Below, one piece after another: positions 1 to 9,396 of a stretch of 64,000 nucleotides of DNA. The stretch is from positions 1 to 64,000 of the forward strand of contig MU832134.1 of assembly GCA_029204225.1 (NCBI GenBank), read 5' to 3'. The stretch comes from Diphasiastrum complanatum (lineage: Eukaryota > Streptophyta > Lycopodiopsida > Lycopodiales > Lycopodiaceae). Position 1 is the first letter of the stretch. Every line of letters begins with the position of its first letter. The notes under the pieces are model-generated. The model ran no database searches and had not been told where the DNA came from. It saw only the letters and a list, made by a program, of their open reading frames with translations. A program made the position numbers and the translations under genes.

Positions 1-805
1 TGTTTGATGATGTACCTTGCTTAGTTGAGATTTGCTCATCTCAAAGATCAAGTAAGACTGTTCTAGTTTTGAATGAAGTCTTTAGTTTGAAATTAATTCT
101 TGTCATTGGTGACTTGATTATGTTTCCAAAACATCTAGAAAGTAAGATATTGTACCGTCATTTATATCCTCTTAAATTGAGTAAGAGCAAGTACGAGTTT
201 AGTACTCATAGTTTGAAAAAAAAAGTTTTTTCATGTTTTGAGGCATTTTGTGAATTTCTTTTGAGAGTAAGTAAAACATCCAAATAAGACACTTACATCC
301 TTAAGAAAGTATTTAGCCTCAATTTGATCAAGTTTGAGTATGGTTTCAAAAGATTAGATCCATTTTGGATAGAGTTCACAGTGTTTGGACTAGTGAAGCT
401 AGTGTGCTTAATCTTGAATATTGCTCAAGGTAAAATCTTGATCTATATGATCTTTGTCGTCATTATGGGGCTTGGAGGCCTCGGATTTTTCAGATTTTGG
501 TGCAGCCAACTTCATGCATATGGACTTTGCAATCCCAGGATCGACATCAGACATGCAGGAGGTACATTGGCATAGTGGCAGTTTGGTGGAATATTTTTCA
601 AAGGCATTTGGAAAAGATTTCTGTCAAAGAGATCTTATCATGGCTACGGTAAGGGTGCTGCTATGATGGATTCTTTGATCATCTTCAATTCAAATCCAAA
701 GCAAAAAATCCACACACAAAAAGTTTCTTCATCAACAATTTGACCAACCTTGGAGGATTTTCAAGTTCAAATGATCAAGCCAAGTTGATAACTTTTTAGG
801 AGGAG
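1..805 (+). mobile_element. 3' internal part of a non-autonomous LTR element (same family as 51784-57068)
   Basis: Frame 3 from base 3 and the reading frame at 69-287 resemble, at protein level, the internal region of the complete element at 51.8-57.1 kb. Shared signatures include an SSQRSSK-like block (ASQSWSK in the other copy), KSKYEFSTHSLKK versus KSKSELSTHSMKN, and FSCFEAFCEFLLR versus FSCIEANCKLFMR. The region ends in a purine tract (aggaggag, about 798-805), as expected for the polypurine tract before a 3' LTR, and the other element has gaggaggag at the same place. Reading frames are broken by stops. No reverse transcriptase is seen. The family link is visible in the sequence; the element boundary is inferred. 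Confidence 0.6.
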
Positions 806-1850
806 TGTGAAGAATAAAAAGCCATCCAACTTGTCTATAGGGGTTGATGAGGAAAATCATCTTGCTTGTGTAGTTACAAGTTGTAAATGTCATTTTCTAG
901 TATGTACAAACTCGAGTTACATGACATGCACAGTGTCTAGATGGCCATATTCACTTTGTTCCATTGTATATATCAAAGGTATGTGAATTGAGCACATGAC
1001 CTTGTAGATCTAGGCGAGTTTGAGTTAGGTAGATCTAGATTTGATGACATGCATAAAACTAGATGACATGCAAAATCAGTTAGAGTGCATGCATGCAACA
1101 TGCAATTACTGCATGCAACATGCAAGTCAGTACACATGTTCTACACATGTCCAAGTCATCTAGGTAAGTTACATGCAAGACATGTAAGTACTATTTGACA
1201 CATGCATGTAGTTTTGTAGGTTCATAGTTGAGAAATTGACATTTGGCAAAGTAGGTAGGAGTTAGGTGCAAATTCAGCATGTAAGCTGTTAGGTGTCAAT
1301 ATGGTAATAGTTTATACTTGATAAGATGTATGGAATGCATTGAATGCAAGGAGTACCACGAATTTTGGCTCTTCTATATATGTACATATCATTCTCATTC
1401 ATATCTAATGATGAATCAAGCTTTGGTAATGTCATAATGTCAAAATTGGATCTCATGCTATTTTGCTTGTTTTGATATTCTCTCTCTAACTCAAGTAGAA
1501 GGCATTCTTCATACATGATTTTGGTTATGTATTCTCTCTATTTGTGAGGAATTAGTTTTGCTTTGATCTGTAGCATTCTAGATTGTGCTCTAGTCTCATA
1601 TCTGTTGGTAGATTGCAGGATTGCTCTACAGGTGTTCTGTGTGCCATCACAAAGCATGGTCAAGATCATTCACACATTTGTTGTGGTTCCCCACACGTGT
1701 GAAGTTGCTGGATTTTTCACACTAGTTTTGCTTTTCACTACCCAGATGAACAAATACTAGATCGTTTCTACTAGTTCGTAGGTCGTGGTTTTTTCCTTCA
1801 TGTTGTGAAAATATTTTGCTAGTTGGATGATCGATGGCTAAGAGTGAAAC
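806..1850 (+). repeat. candidate 3' LTR following the element fragment
   Basis: It starts with TGTGAAGAAT directly after the purine tract. It includes a stretch at about 1615-1730 with paired cacacatttg and cacacgtgtg motifs resembling the CACACGTGTG motif of the LTRs at 51.8 and 56.2 kb. The 3' border is not defined: I found no clear terminal CA with a target duplication. About 1075-1220 is a low-complexity stretch rich in acatgcaa/catgcatg words. Confidence 0.35.
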
Positions 1851-2640
1851 AACCACTCCATCTTCACCTCTTTTGCTTCCATGATATTTCTCTTTGGTGC
1901 TGATGTTGCGGCCACCTCTACTTTCTCTGCTTCAACCTATTTCTCTTCTTTAGCCTATGTTGTTGTTGTTGACCGATCTGTTAGTGAATCAAGTGATGTT
2001 GCGTCAGACGTAGAGGAGTTGTATCGTGCGCAACTACTTACGGAGCTTCTCGAAACTATTCAAGGGGCGTTTCTTCCTCGCTAGGAGAAGCTGCTGCATC
2101 CATAGTTGTAACTGGATCAAGAACTGGAGTGTGGATGGATGCGTTCTAAACTAAAAAGGTTAGCCAATTTTACCAAGGTTTTAATTTTGGTTTCTATCAA
2201 GGAATATTGGTGGCTGTGAAAAATTGTCAACTAGTTTTGTTGGTTTATTGGCATTTTTGGAGGCCAACTTGAAATCTCAACTTAGAAATAGCTACATATT
2301 TGTCAATAAGGGCCTAAATAGTGGTAATACTATTTTTGGCAAGTAGATAAGTAGATGAGATTGGATTTAGACCCATTCTGATTGGCTAATTTTGGTACAT
2401 TGCATCTAGACTAGTATTTCTAGGTCTTTGGTGAGGTATCTAGAAGTTTTCAAATTAGGTCAAGTAGGGGCAAGTGGCCAAATGCCATTTTGGAATCTAT
2501 AAATAGCTATACTCTTTGTGGAGAATTTATCTCTTGTGTTTCCCATATATTTGTGATTTTTTCTTGAGTTTCATTGTTGATTTTCAAGGGAGTGCCTAGT
2601 GCATTGGAACAGGTTCAAAGAGAGGATCACATCATTGCAA
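1851..2640. other. no gene recognised; possible LTR/leader of the copia fragment
   Basis: A 67-residue open frame at 1881-2084 (+) matches nothing I know. A TATA-like tataaatag near 2499 is followed by a leader-like stretch and then by the copia gag fragment at 2655. The second half (about 2200-2640) may therefore be the LTR and leader of that element, but no primer-binding site is visible. Confidence 0.3.
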
Positions 2641-2654
2641 CATGACAATCTCAA

Positions 2655-3140
2655 GTGGCTTCATGTTGGAAGCCTAATGATAGACTTCCCTCAACAAATT
2701 ATTCTACTTGGAAGGTGAGGATGGAATCTTTGCTTGACATGAATGATTTGATGAAAATTGTTGTACATGTGGAGGAGAGACCTTTTGCACCACAAGATCA
2801 ATTGAGGTATGATAAGAGGGCAAATAAAGTTTTACATGTGATCAAGATGAATGTGACTAATGAGCTTCTGAAGTTGGTAAGTGTACTTCATCAAGTGAGG
2901 CTTGGGAAGTTTTGAAGAAGCTTTATGAGTCAAGTCTACATCTAGGGTCTTAACCCTAAGGAGGCAAAATTTTCAAAGTCTTCAAAAGAAGGATGAAGGT
3001 ACTCATGCTTTTGTTTCGAGAGTTAAAGCTTCGAGAGTGATTAACTTGCATGCATTAGTGAAAGATTCTCAAGTTGGAGAGGAGGAGGCTATGATCTCAA
3101 GGGGCAAGTTCAAGGGCAAAGGAAAAAACAAGTGGTCAAA
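2655..3140 (+). pseudogene. Ty1/copia gag fragment (UBN2/DUF4219-like), truncated
   Basis: The translation contains the typical copia gag start, STNYSTWKVRMESLL, followed by an alpha-helical block ending near 2890. After a frameshift at about 2895 the same domain continues as SEAWEVLKKLYE, then RRQNFQSLQKK and HAFVSRVKA. In the family this is the capsid region that begins 'L.G.NY..W...M'. The fragment stops at about 3150-3165 where the gypsy LTR sequence begins, so a later insertion or rearrangement cut it. No protease or polymerase of this element is present. Confidence 0.75.
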
Positions 3141-3164
3141 GGGTCAATATCAATGTGAGCATTC

Positions 3165-4100
3165 TACTTTCAAGAGGTGTGTTTGCTCGCTCCGTAGGTA
3201 ATATAAAAGGACGACACGCTTCATTCTCGCACCACCAAAAAAGAGAGAGTTTCTGTATTGTGAGATTGAAGAAGTGAATAGAGCGTCAAAGGTTATCCTT
3301 TCTGTTCTCTGCACTGTTGTGAGTGTGAGTGATTTCGAATCTACTAGCAATCTCGTATGCATTGCTTAACTCACTCTTTAATCAGACAGGACAATAATTA
3401 ATTACAATCATTTGTTGTGTTTCCGTAAAGCTGAATTAAAGAACTGTCTTTAAACTAGCTTACCCGTCTGCATGAATACTTTGTGTTCGGCACCCGAGTA
3501 AACTATCCCTTGGTGCAGTTTTCCACAATCACTGATAGAGAAGTATGTATGTATGTGAAATGCTAGTCCCTGCCTGAGGAATTGATTTATTGATCTGTAT
3601 TTGTGTTTGAGATGAAGATAAATGTTTCGAACATATTTGCAAACTACTTGAGTTCTTTAACCGTTATTGGACTTAAGTTGTTGAGGACTTCTGTCTAGAA
3701 CACATTAGTTCAATAATAAGATTAACTTTTTGTCTCTTTGTACATGTCTGCATCGAACATAACACGAGTCTTTGCTGGCAAGTTAATCAGCCAGAGTGTA
3801 ATTCATTCAAGCTTCGAGCTACTCTGATAACGTTTCACTTGTAGAACACTTTTCATTCGGTTTGATAGAGGAAGATTGTTGTTTGGAATTCATTATCATT
3901 ACACACCTACACCAAAAGTAATACTGGTTACTTATAAAATGTCTGTTGACAACCAAATTAACACTTGACTCCATTTCATTTTAAATAAGTCAGGACTGTA
4001 CCAATTTAACAACTTTTAAGTGCTATCTCCTTGGGGAACGACATAAATACTACACATATCTAGCAATTCTTTGTTGGTATATTACGACATATGCCAATTT
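3165..4100 (+). repeat. 5' LTR (5'-truncated) of Ty3/gypsy element
   Basis: The segment directly precedes a gypsy-type primer-binding site and carries a promoter-like TAATATAAAAGG at about 3198. A stretch at 3165-3300 is repeated in inverse orientation at about 17650-17790, including the words tgtgtttgctc, ccgtaggtaatataaaagg and gtattgtgagattga. The inverse copy extends farther upstream, to a TGTAAACAAG start near 17899, so the U3 end is missing here. The LTR 3' border lies just before the primer site at 4102. Confidence 0.7.
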
Positions 4101-4101
4101 A

Positions 4102-4120
4102 TGGCGCCGTTGCCGGGGAT
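4102..4120 (+). promoter_or_regulatory. primer-binding site of gypsy element (tggcgccgttgccggggat)
   Basis: This 19-base motif is the classic primer site of a large class of plant Ty3/gypsy elements, usually assigned to tRNA-Asp. It sits between the LTR and gag. A variant (tggcgccattgccgaggat) occurs at 44093-44111 in another element. Confidence 0.85.
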
Positions 4121-4268
4121 AGCCAAACAAAGTTGATAGAAACTGACAACTCCATCTTCATTTCTATTGTATGTCAGATAGAGCTGCTCGACTAGAAAGA
4201 TATCGAAAACTCCGAGACGAATTTTTCAAAAGACTTCAAGAATCTTTGCAAAGAGGAGATTTCCTTTC

Positions 4269-5332
4269 TTGAATTTTAATCCTGAAAATTTACCTAGAAA
4301 TTCTCGTCCTGAAGCTTTTGCTGTAGTTGAACCAAGTTTTGAAGTCGTAAATCCAGATCCAGAGCCAGAACCAAAAATGGAAGGCCCTACTCCCCGTTTC
4401 ACCTCAATCTTGAAGATCAAATATGATTATTTTAAAGGAACATCTTCAGATGATGCTGATAGTTATGTTTCACAGTTCGAGTCAATTGCTAACTTGAATA
4501 ACAAAGGTACTGATGCTAACAAGCTACAGATCTTCCTTGGTCTTCTGAGAAAGCAAGCGCGCATATGGTACAACCAAGTTGAACCAGGACGTGTAGCTAC
4601 CTGGTTACTGTTGAAAGATGCATTTTTGAACCAATTTAGAGAAATTGGTTATTCATCCAGAATTCTTGGATGACTCAACAATGTGCAAAAGAAGAGTAAA
4701 GAATCTCTTCTAAGGTACACACGGAAAGTAAAGAATCTAATTGAAAAACTAACTAGTGTATACCCTGTCGCGATGCAGATTGAGTGGGTTTTGGTAGGTT
4801 TACCACCGAAAATTGATCGATACTGTAGACAAGGAGATATGACTTCTTTATCAGTAGTCATAGCGAGTGTTGAGAACTATGAGACTTCCAAATTAGCATG
4901 TAAAAGACGTTCTACAAGACGAACTCGAAAGTCTAAGCATGACTCCAACAACAGTGAAGACAAAACTAAATCTGAATCCAGTTTAAGTTCTTCCAGTTTC
5001 GATTCGGGTTCCAGTGTCTCACCAGACATGAAAACTGATGGTACAAATAGAAGAGAAAAACGAAAGTCCAAATGAAAAGAAGATAGCAAAAACACTGATG
5101 AAGACAAGTCTGCGACATCTAAAGTTGAAAGCTTTGGAAAAGTAATATGGCTGATCTGAATAAGAAGTTCAATGATCTGAGAGTTCAAATTTCAGAAGTT
5201 GCAGACAAGAGACCGAAAGCTTCTTCTTCAAATTCAGGATTATGGTGTACGAAATGCGGTACATCTGGACATTTGAAAGAAGATTGTAGATCTGTGAACG
5301 TAAGTATGTTGAAGATCTTTCTCAGGAAGTAA
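4269..5332 (+). pseudogene. Ty3/gypsy gag (capsid and first zinc knuckle), broken
   Basis: Capsid-like sequence runs from 4269 through stops near 4672 and 5073 into the frame at 5147. Recognisable blocks are the retrotransposon gag core (LLRKQARIWYNQV and WLLLKDAFLNQF at about 4535-4640), a helical second half (LLRYTRKVKNLIEKL), a Ser/Lys/Asp-rich linker, and one zinc knuckle CTKCGTSGHLKEDC at about 5249-5290. In the family, gag forms the virus-like particle and the knuckles bind RNA. The stops at 4671-4673 and 5073-5075 are in frame, showing decay. Confidence 0.85.
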
Positions 5333-5479
5333 TAATTATATTTCAAGATGATGCAACTACCAATCATGTTCAAGGTTCTACAGTTCCATTCCAACAAGCC
5401 AAACCAAAGTTTGCACCCAAGAGACACAACCCACCAGAATTCTTGGTCCTACCAGTTCAAATAAACCTATTTCGGAAAA

Positions 5480-5665
5480 CTATTATAACTGTGGTGAGCC
5501 AGGACATTTTTTGCCTGACTGTCCACATCGACGGAAGCCTATCAGATTTATACCTTTATGCTCAAACTGTAAAGAACCTGGCCACAAGTATCTGGACTGT
5601 CCACAACCGTTGAAGCCACGTCCAAAGTATCAGTATGTTGCTACACATGCTGCTACTGCTGATAC
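5480..5665 (+). pseudogene. gypsy nucleocapsid: second and third zinc knuckles
   Basis: Two further CCHC knuckles occur in one frame: YYNCGEPGHFLPDC (first Cys changed to Tyr) at about 5482-5523, and CSNCKEPGHKYLDC at about 5563-5602. With the knuckle at 5249 this gag had three, more than the usual one or two. A frameshift separates this block from the preceding gag. A Lys/Ser-rich stretch follows at 5760-5900. Confidence 0.75.
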
Positions 5666-6209
5666 GAAATGAAAATCTTTGGTTGATGTTGTTGTATAGA
5701 AGGTTGATGTCATCGAAGCCAAACAGTCAAAGATAGTTGACCAATCTTGGCCAAGTGATGTTGAGAAGTTATTTAAAGTAACTACGAGAAGCAAAAGTTC
5801 CTCGAAACCTGACACGAAAGTAACTTCAAGAAAGCGGAGAAAGTCCTCAAAAAAAAAATCTTCGAACAAGTCAATACCGAAAGAAGATCTTAAAACTGAT
5901 CCTGATTATGATCGTAATGCAGCCAAGCTATTCTCAAAGGATATTTCTGCGGAAGCAAAAGAAATTATCAATTTTGAATTACAGTTGCAGAAAAAAAAGT
6001 TAGCTTTGAGGAAGGGGACGTGGAAATTAAGACAAATCTTTCGGCGGCCATTATTGATAAGCCTATCTCAAAATTGAAGACGAAAGACTATGATATTGTA
6101 ACTGATATTGGTTCTCTTTGTCCCAATATAACTTTTGAGCAATTGTTGGCAAATGACAATTATTACCGCAAGTAGATAAAAGGTCTCTCTGCTCCTAAGA
6201 AGAAGAAAC

Positions 6210-6604
6210 GATTTTCTCTACCAGTTGTTGGCATATTATCCATTGATCTTGGTGCACTAGAAATTGATGTCACAATTGTTGGATGTTTAATCGAAAAAGT
6301 ACCGATTGACTCAAGTTCGAGTGTCAACATAATAACTGAAGATATTGCTTATGCCTTTGGTTTGACTAATATTCAACCAACCCTAAAGAAATATCAAGTT
6401 GGCCGATTGACACAAAGAAAGCCTGTTGGTGAATTAAAAGATGTGACTGTATACATACAAGCCAAGCCTTTTACGATGAACTTTATTGTTATCAAACCAC
6501 TTGGTTTGTCATCTTACTCTGTTTTAATTGGACAATTATGGCTTTATCAGGCTAATGCAAGTGTACACCTGGAAGTCAAGAGAACTAAGATTCCAGATTG
6601 GTGA
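6210..6604 (+). pseudogene. gypsy retropepsin-like protease region
   Basis: The frame reads IDLGALEIDVTIVG, then VPIDSSSSVNIIT, the place of the aspartic-protease active site (normally D-T/S-G), so the Gly is altered to Ser. The frame ends at 6604. The segment between the knuckles and here (5670-6210) is a poorly conserved spacer. The role, processing of the gag-pol polyprotein, is known for the family; this copy is unlikely to be active. Confidence 0.6.
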
Positions 6605-7200
6605 GAAAAATAATCATGGAAAGCCAAAAGAACAAATTATTACTTGGAGTCGTGACAGATATGAAGGCGAAACTCCTGTGACCGACACCAGTTTTGCTTC
6701 AGAAGATTCTTCTTATGACCTTAATATATTCTCTAATGCATCAGACATCGAAGTAAATTATTTTGAATGCTATGAGAATAATGATTTATTGCATGACAAA
6801 GAAGAATTCTTCGATGTATACAATGTAGATGTTGATGAAAGTGAATCAGAAGCTACCGATGAGAATTCTGAAAATTTTGATATAGATGACGAATTTGATG
6901 ATTCCAAGCAAGAATTTGTAAATAAAGACTAGGTTGACAACACGAATAAGTCTATGGAGTCAGCCATACGTGAAGTTCATGGCCATATCCAGTCCAGTAT
7001 GATGGAAGATATAATTCTGTCAGATTCTACTGAGTTAATTGAATTTGCACCTGAAAAATTTGTGCATGTTTCTAAGTCTCTTGGAGAGACAGAATTAGCA
7101 GAATTTATTGAGCAGTACCAAGATGTATTTCATGGTCACTCAAAGATTTGAAGGGATTACCTGCTAAATTTGGTGAGCATTGCATTGATCTTGAAGAAGA
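6605..7200 (+). other. acidic spacer between gypsy protease and reverse transcriptase
   Basis: The frame at 6528-6932 (preceding the next stop) is very rich in Asp and Glu (for example DVDESESEATDENSEN). The next frame (6954-7151) ends in FIEQYQDVF, the kind of helix that precedes gypsy reverse transcriptases ('L..f.DvF'). A stop at 7149-7151 and a stop in the segment before QYRLNP show decay. Confidence 0.6.
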
Positions 7201-7940
7201 CGTTCTACCTGTTTGACAGGGACAGTATCGTCTCAATCCAAAGTACTCTTTGAGGGTAAAAGATGAACTCAACAAGCACCTTAAGACAGGTATTATCTAT
7301 CACGTCTTAAGTAGTGAATGGGTACCTTCGATTATTGTAGTTCCAAAGAAGAAGACTAGCAAGATTCGAATTTGCCAGGATTTCAGGAAGCTGAATGCTG
7401 TTACAAAGAAAGATCACCACCCATTACCCTTCACGGATTCCATTCTAGTCCAGATCGTTGGGCAAGAACGTTACAGTTTCTGTGATGGCTTCTCTGGCTA
7501 CAATCAAGTTGGAGTAAGGAAGGAGAATCGATCAAAGACTACTTTTACTACTGATGGGGCGCTTTTGCCTACAATAAAATGCCCTTTGGTCTTTGTAACG
7601 CACCAACTACTTTCCAGAGAATTATGATGCTAATTTCGCTACTTTTCTAAGAACATTTCTCGAAATTCTCATAGTTGATTTCTGTGTTTACAGTAATATC
7701 AAGACTCATATACAGAAACTAAAGCTTACATTGCAGAGGTGTCAAGACACTTGTTTGTCACTTCATCCCGAAAAATGTTTTTTTCGGTATGAGAGAAGGT
7801 ATACTCCTGGGCCAGAGGAATTGAAGTCGACAAAGATAAAGTCAAAGTCATAAAGAATCTGTTGATACCAACGAATCTACGTGAACTAAGAGGTTTCTTA
7901 GGACATGTTGGTTATTATCAAATATTTGGACGACAACACA
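7200..7940 (+). pseudogene. Ty3/gypsy reverse transcriptase, degenerate
   Basis: Typical RT blocks are visible: QYRLNPKYSLRVKDEL, then SEWVPSIIVVPKKK, then RICQDFRKLNAVTKKDHHPLP, then FCDGFSGYNQV (the first catalytic Asp lies here). After a frameshift near 7565 follow MPFGLCNAPTTFQRIM and VDFCVYSNIKTH, where the Y/F-x-D-D box has only one Asp. LRELRGFLGHVGYY ends the thumb region at about 7870-7920. RT copies element RNA into DNA. Frameshifts and the damaged active site make this copy dead. Confidence 0.9.
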
Positions 7941-8590
7941 ACAAAAAGCATTTGAAGAACTTAAGTACAGACTAACTAATGCTCCAATTCTGATACCACC
8001 TAATTGGACGAAACTATTTCATTGTTATGTTGATGTGTCAGCATTTGTTATTGGTGTTTGTCTGAGCCAAAAGGACGAACATAAGAAAGACCATCCAATA
8101 TACTATGCTAGTCATTAGCTTAGTTCCTCGGAGAAAAACTATTCGGCAACAGAAAGAGAAGCACTTGGAATGATTTTTACTGTAAAACAATTTCGACATT
8201 ATTTGCTGAAATATGCTTTTATATTTCATGTTGATCATTATGCTTTATTGTATCTTGTTAATAAACTTGATTTATCTAGCCGAATAGCTCGCTGGGTTTT
8301 GTTGCTACAAGAGTTCACATATCAAGTTGAGCTTCATCAAGAAAAGTACCATACTAATGCTGATTATCTTTCACGACTCAGTACGAGAAGGATTGAAAAA
8401 CTGTTGAATGACGACTTTCCAGATGAAAATTTATTCAAGATATCTTCTACGAATTCTTTATATTCTGATATTATTATTTATCTTAAAGATCAGATATATT
8501 TTGAAGGATATGACTTGGAGAAAAAGACAGGATTGCGTCTTATACCATTATTAACAATGTTTTGTACAAGCTTGGTGCAAATCGTCAGTT
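7935..8590 (+). pseudogene. gypsy RNase H domain
   Basis: After a short deletion the sequence continues with QKAFEELKYRLTNAPIL and CYVDVSAFVIGVCLSQ, a tethered RNase H start (D for catalysis), then an in-frame stop in the YYASH motif, then SEKNYSATEREALGMIF and VDHYALLYLVNK (second and third acidic/His region). NADYLSRL at about 8352-8377 is the conserved end of the domain. It degrades the RNA strand of the RNA-DNA hybrid during replication. Confidence 0.88.
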
Positions 8591-8716
8591 AAGTAGGTGT
8601 CTTGAGGTGGAAGATACTCTAAAGGTTATACAAGCCTTACATTCCGAAGATATCGATGGACATTTCGCCATGAAGAACACTGATAATAAGAGTATGACTG
8701 CCAAGTATCATTACAT
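8590..8716 (+). pseudogene. gypsy integrase, first zinc-binding segment only
   Basis: The frame from 8562 holds RCLEVEDTLKVIQALHSE then DGHFAMKNT, matching the start of the HHCC zinc finger of gypsy integrases (H...H). The similarity ends abruptly at about 8716, where ggcccaaaagggc sequence begins. The catalytic core, the 3' end and the 3' LTR of this element are absent here. The junction marks the left side of the four-gene element copy 1 or of a rearrangement that brought it in. Confidence 0.65.
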
Positions 8717-9396
8717 GAGTTCCAAGGCCCAAAAGGGCTGTCTAAGAAATTCCACGTAAGAGAGAGAAAAGTCAGATTTTAAAACTCCGACCGAGTTTTT
8801 GGTCTGCCCGCACAACTCCGATGACTTGACCTCACTAGTAACGTATGTAGTTAGCTGGAAGTTGGGTAGCCGCAACGCGTGGGGTCCATACTTCAAGATT
8901 CTATTTTCTACCATTAACTAACATAACTTCTCATATAAATGCAAATCGTATTGCACATCAAAGTTTTCTTTCCATCTACTCAAAGCGTTCACATCAATGA
9001 AAAACAGTCTTATCGATCTGAAAATCATGGCAAGAAACTTTGAATATTTTGGATCACAATGAGCGCCAACGTGAATCTAATTTTTTGCAATTCTGAAAAT
9101 GCGGAGTGTGTTGGATCAAATTGAGCGGTAAGGTTATTTCAAACTTTTGCAATTAAAAAATTTGCGATTTCAATACACATCTATTGAAAAAATATTTTAC
9201 TTATTTTGCTCATAACTGCGAAACATTGATTTTGCATATCAAGCAAGAAACAAGGAGTGTGATGGATCAAAAAGAGCGCCAAGGTCATTTCAAACTTTTC
9301 CAATTAATTTTAGAAAAAAAATTAAGACGAGTTTTAATAGCTTACAAGATATATAACAAGTTGGTTTTCTACTAGATTAATCTATCGATTATTAAG
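8717..9396. repeat. left flank of four-gene element copy 1 with ~54 bp interspersed repeats
   Basis: There is no coding frame of note. Two ~54 bp repeats (9102-9156 and 9254-9307) share ggagtgtgNtggatcaaa followed by gagcg, aaggt and atttcaaactttt; a shorter third version lies at 9049-9071. Such short direct repeats are typical of subterminal regions of DNA transposons, where transposase binds. The segment starts with a small inverted repeat (ggcccaaaagggc, about 8725-8737). The true element terminus is not proven. Confidence 0.45.
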
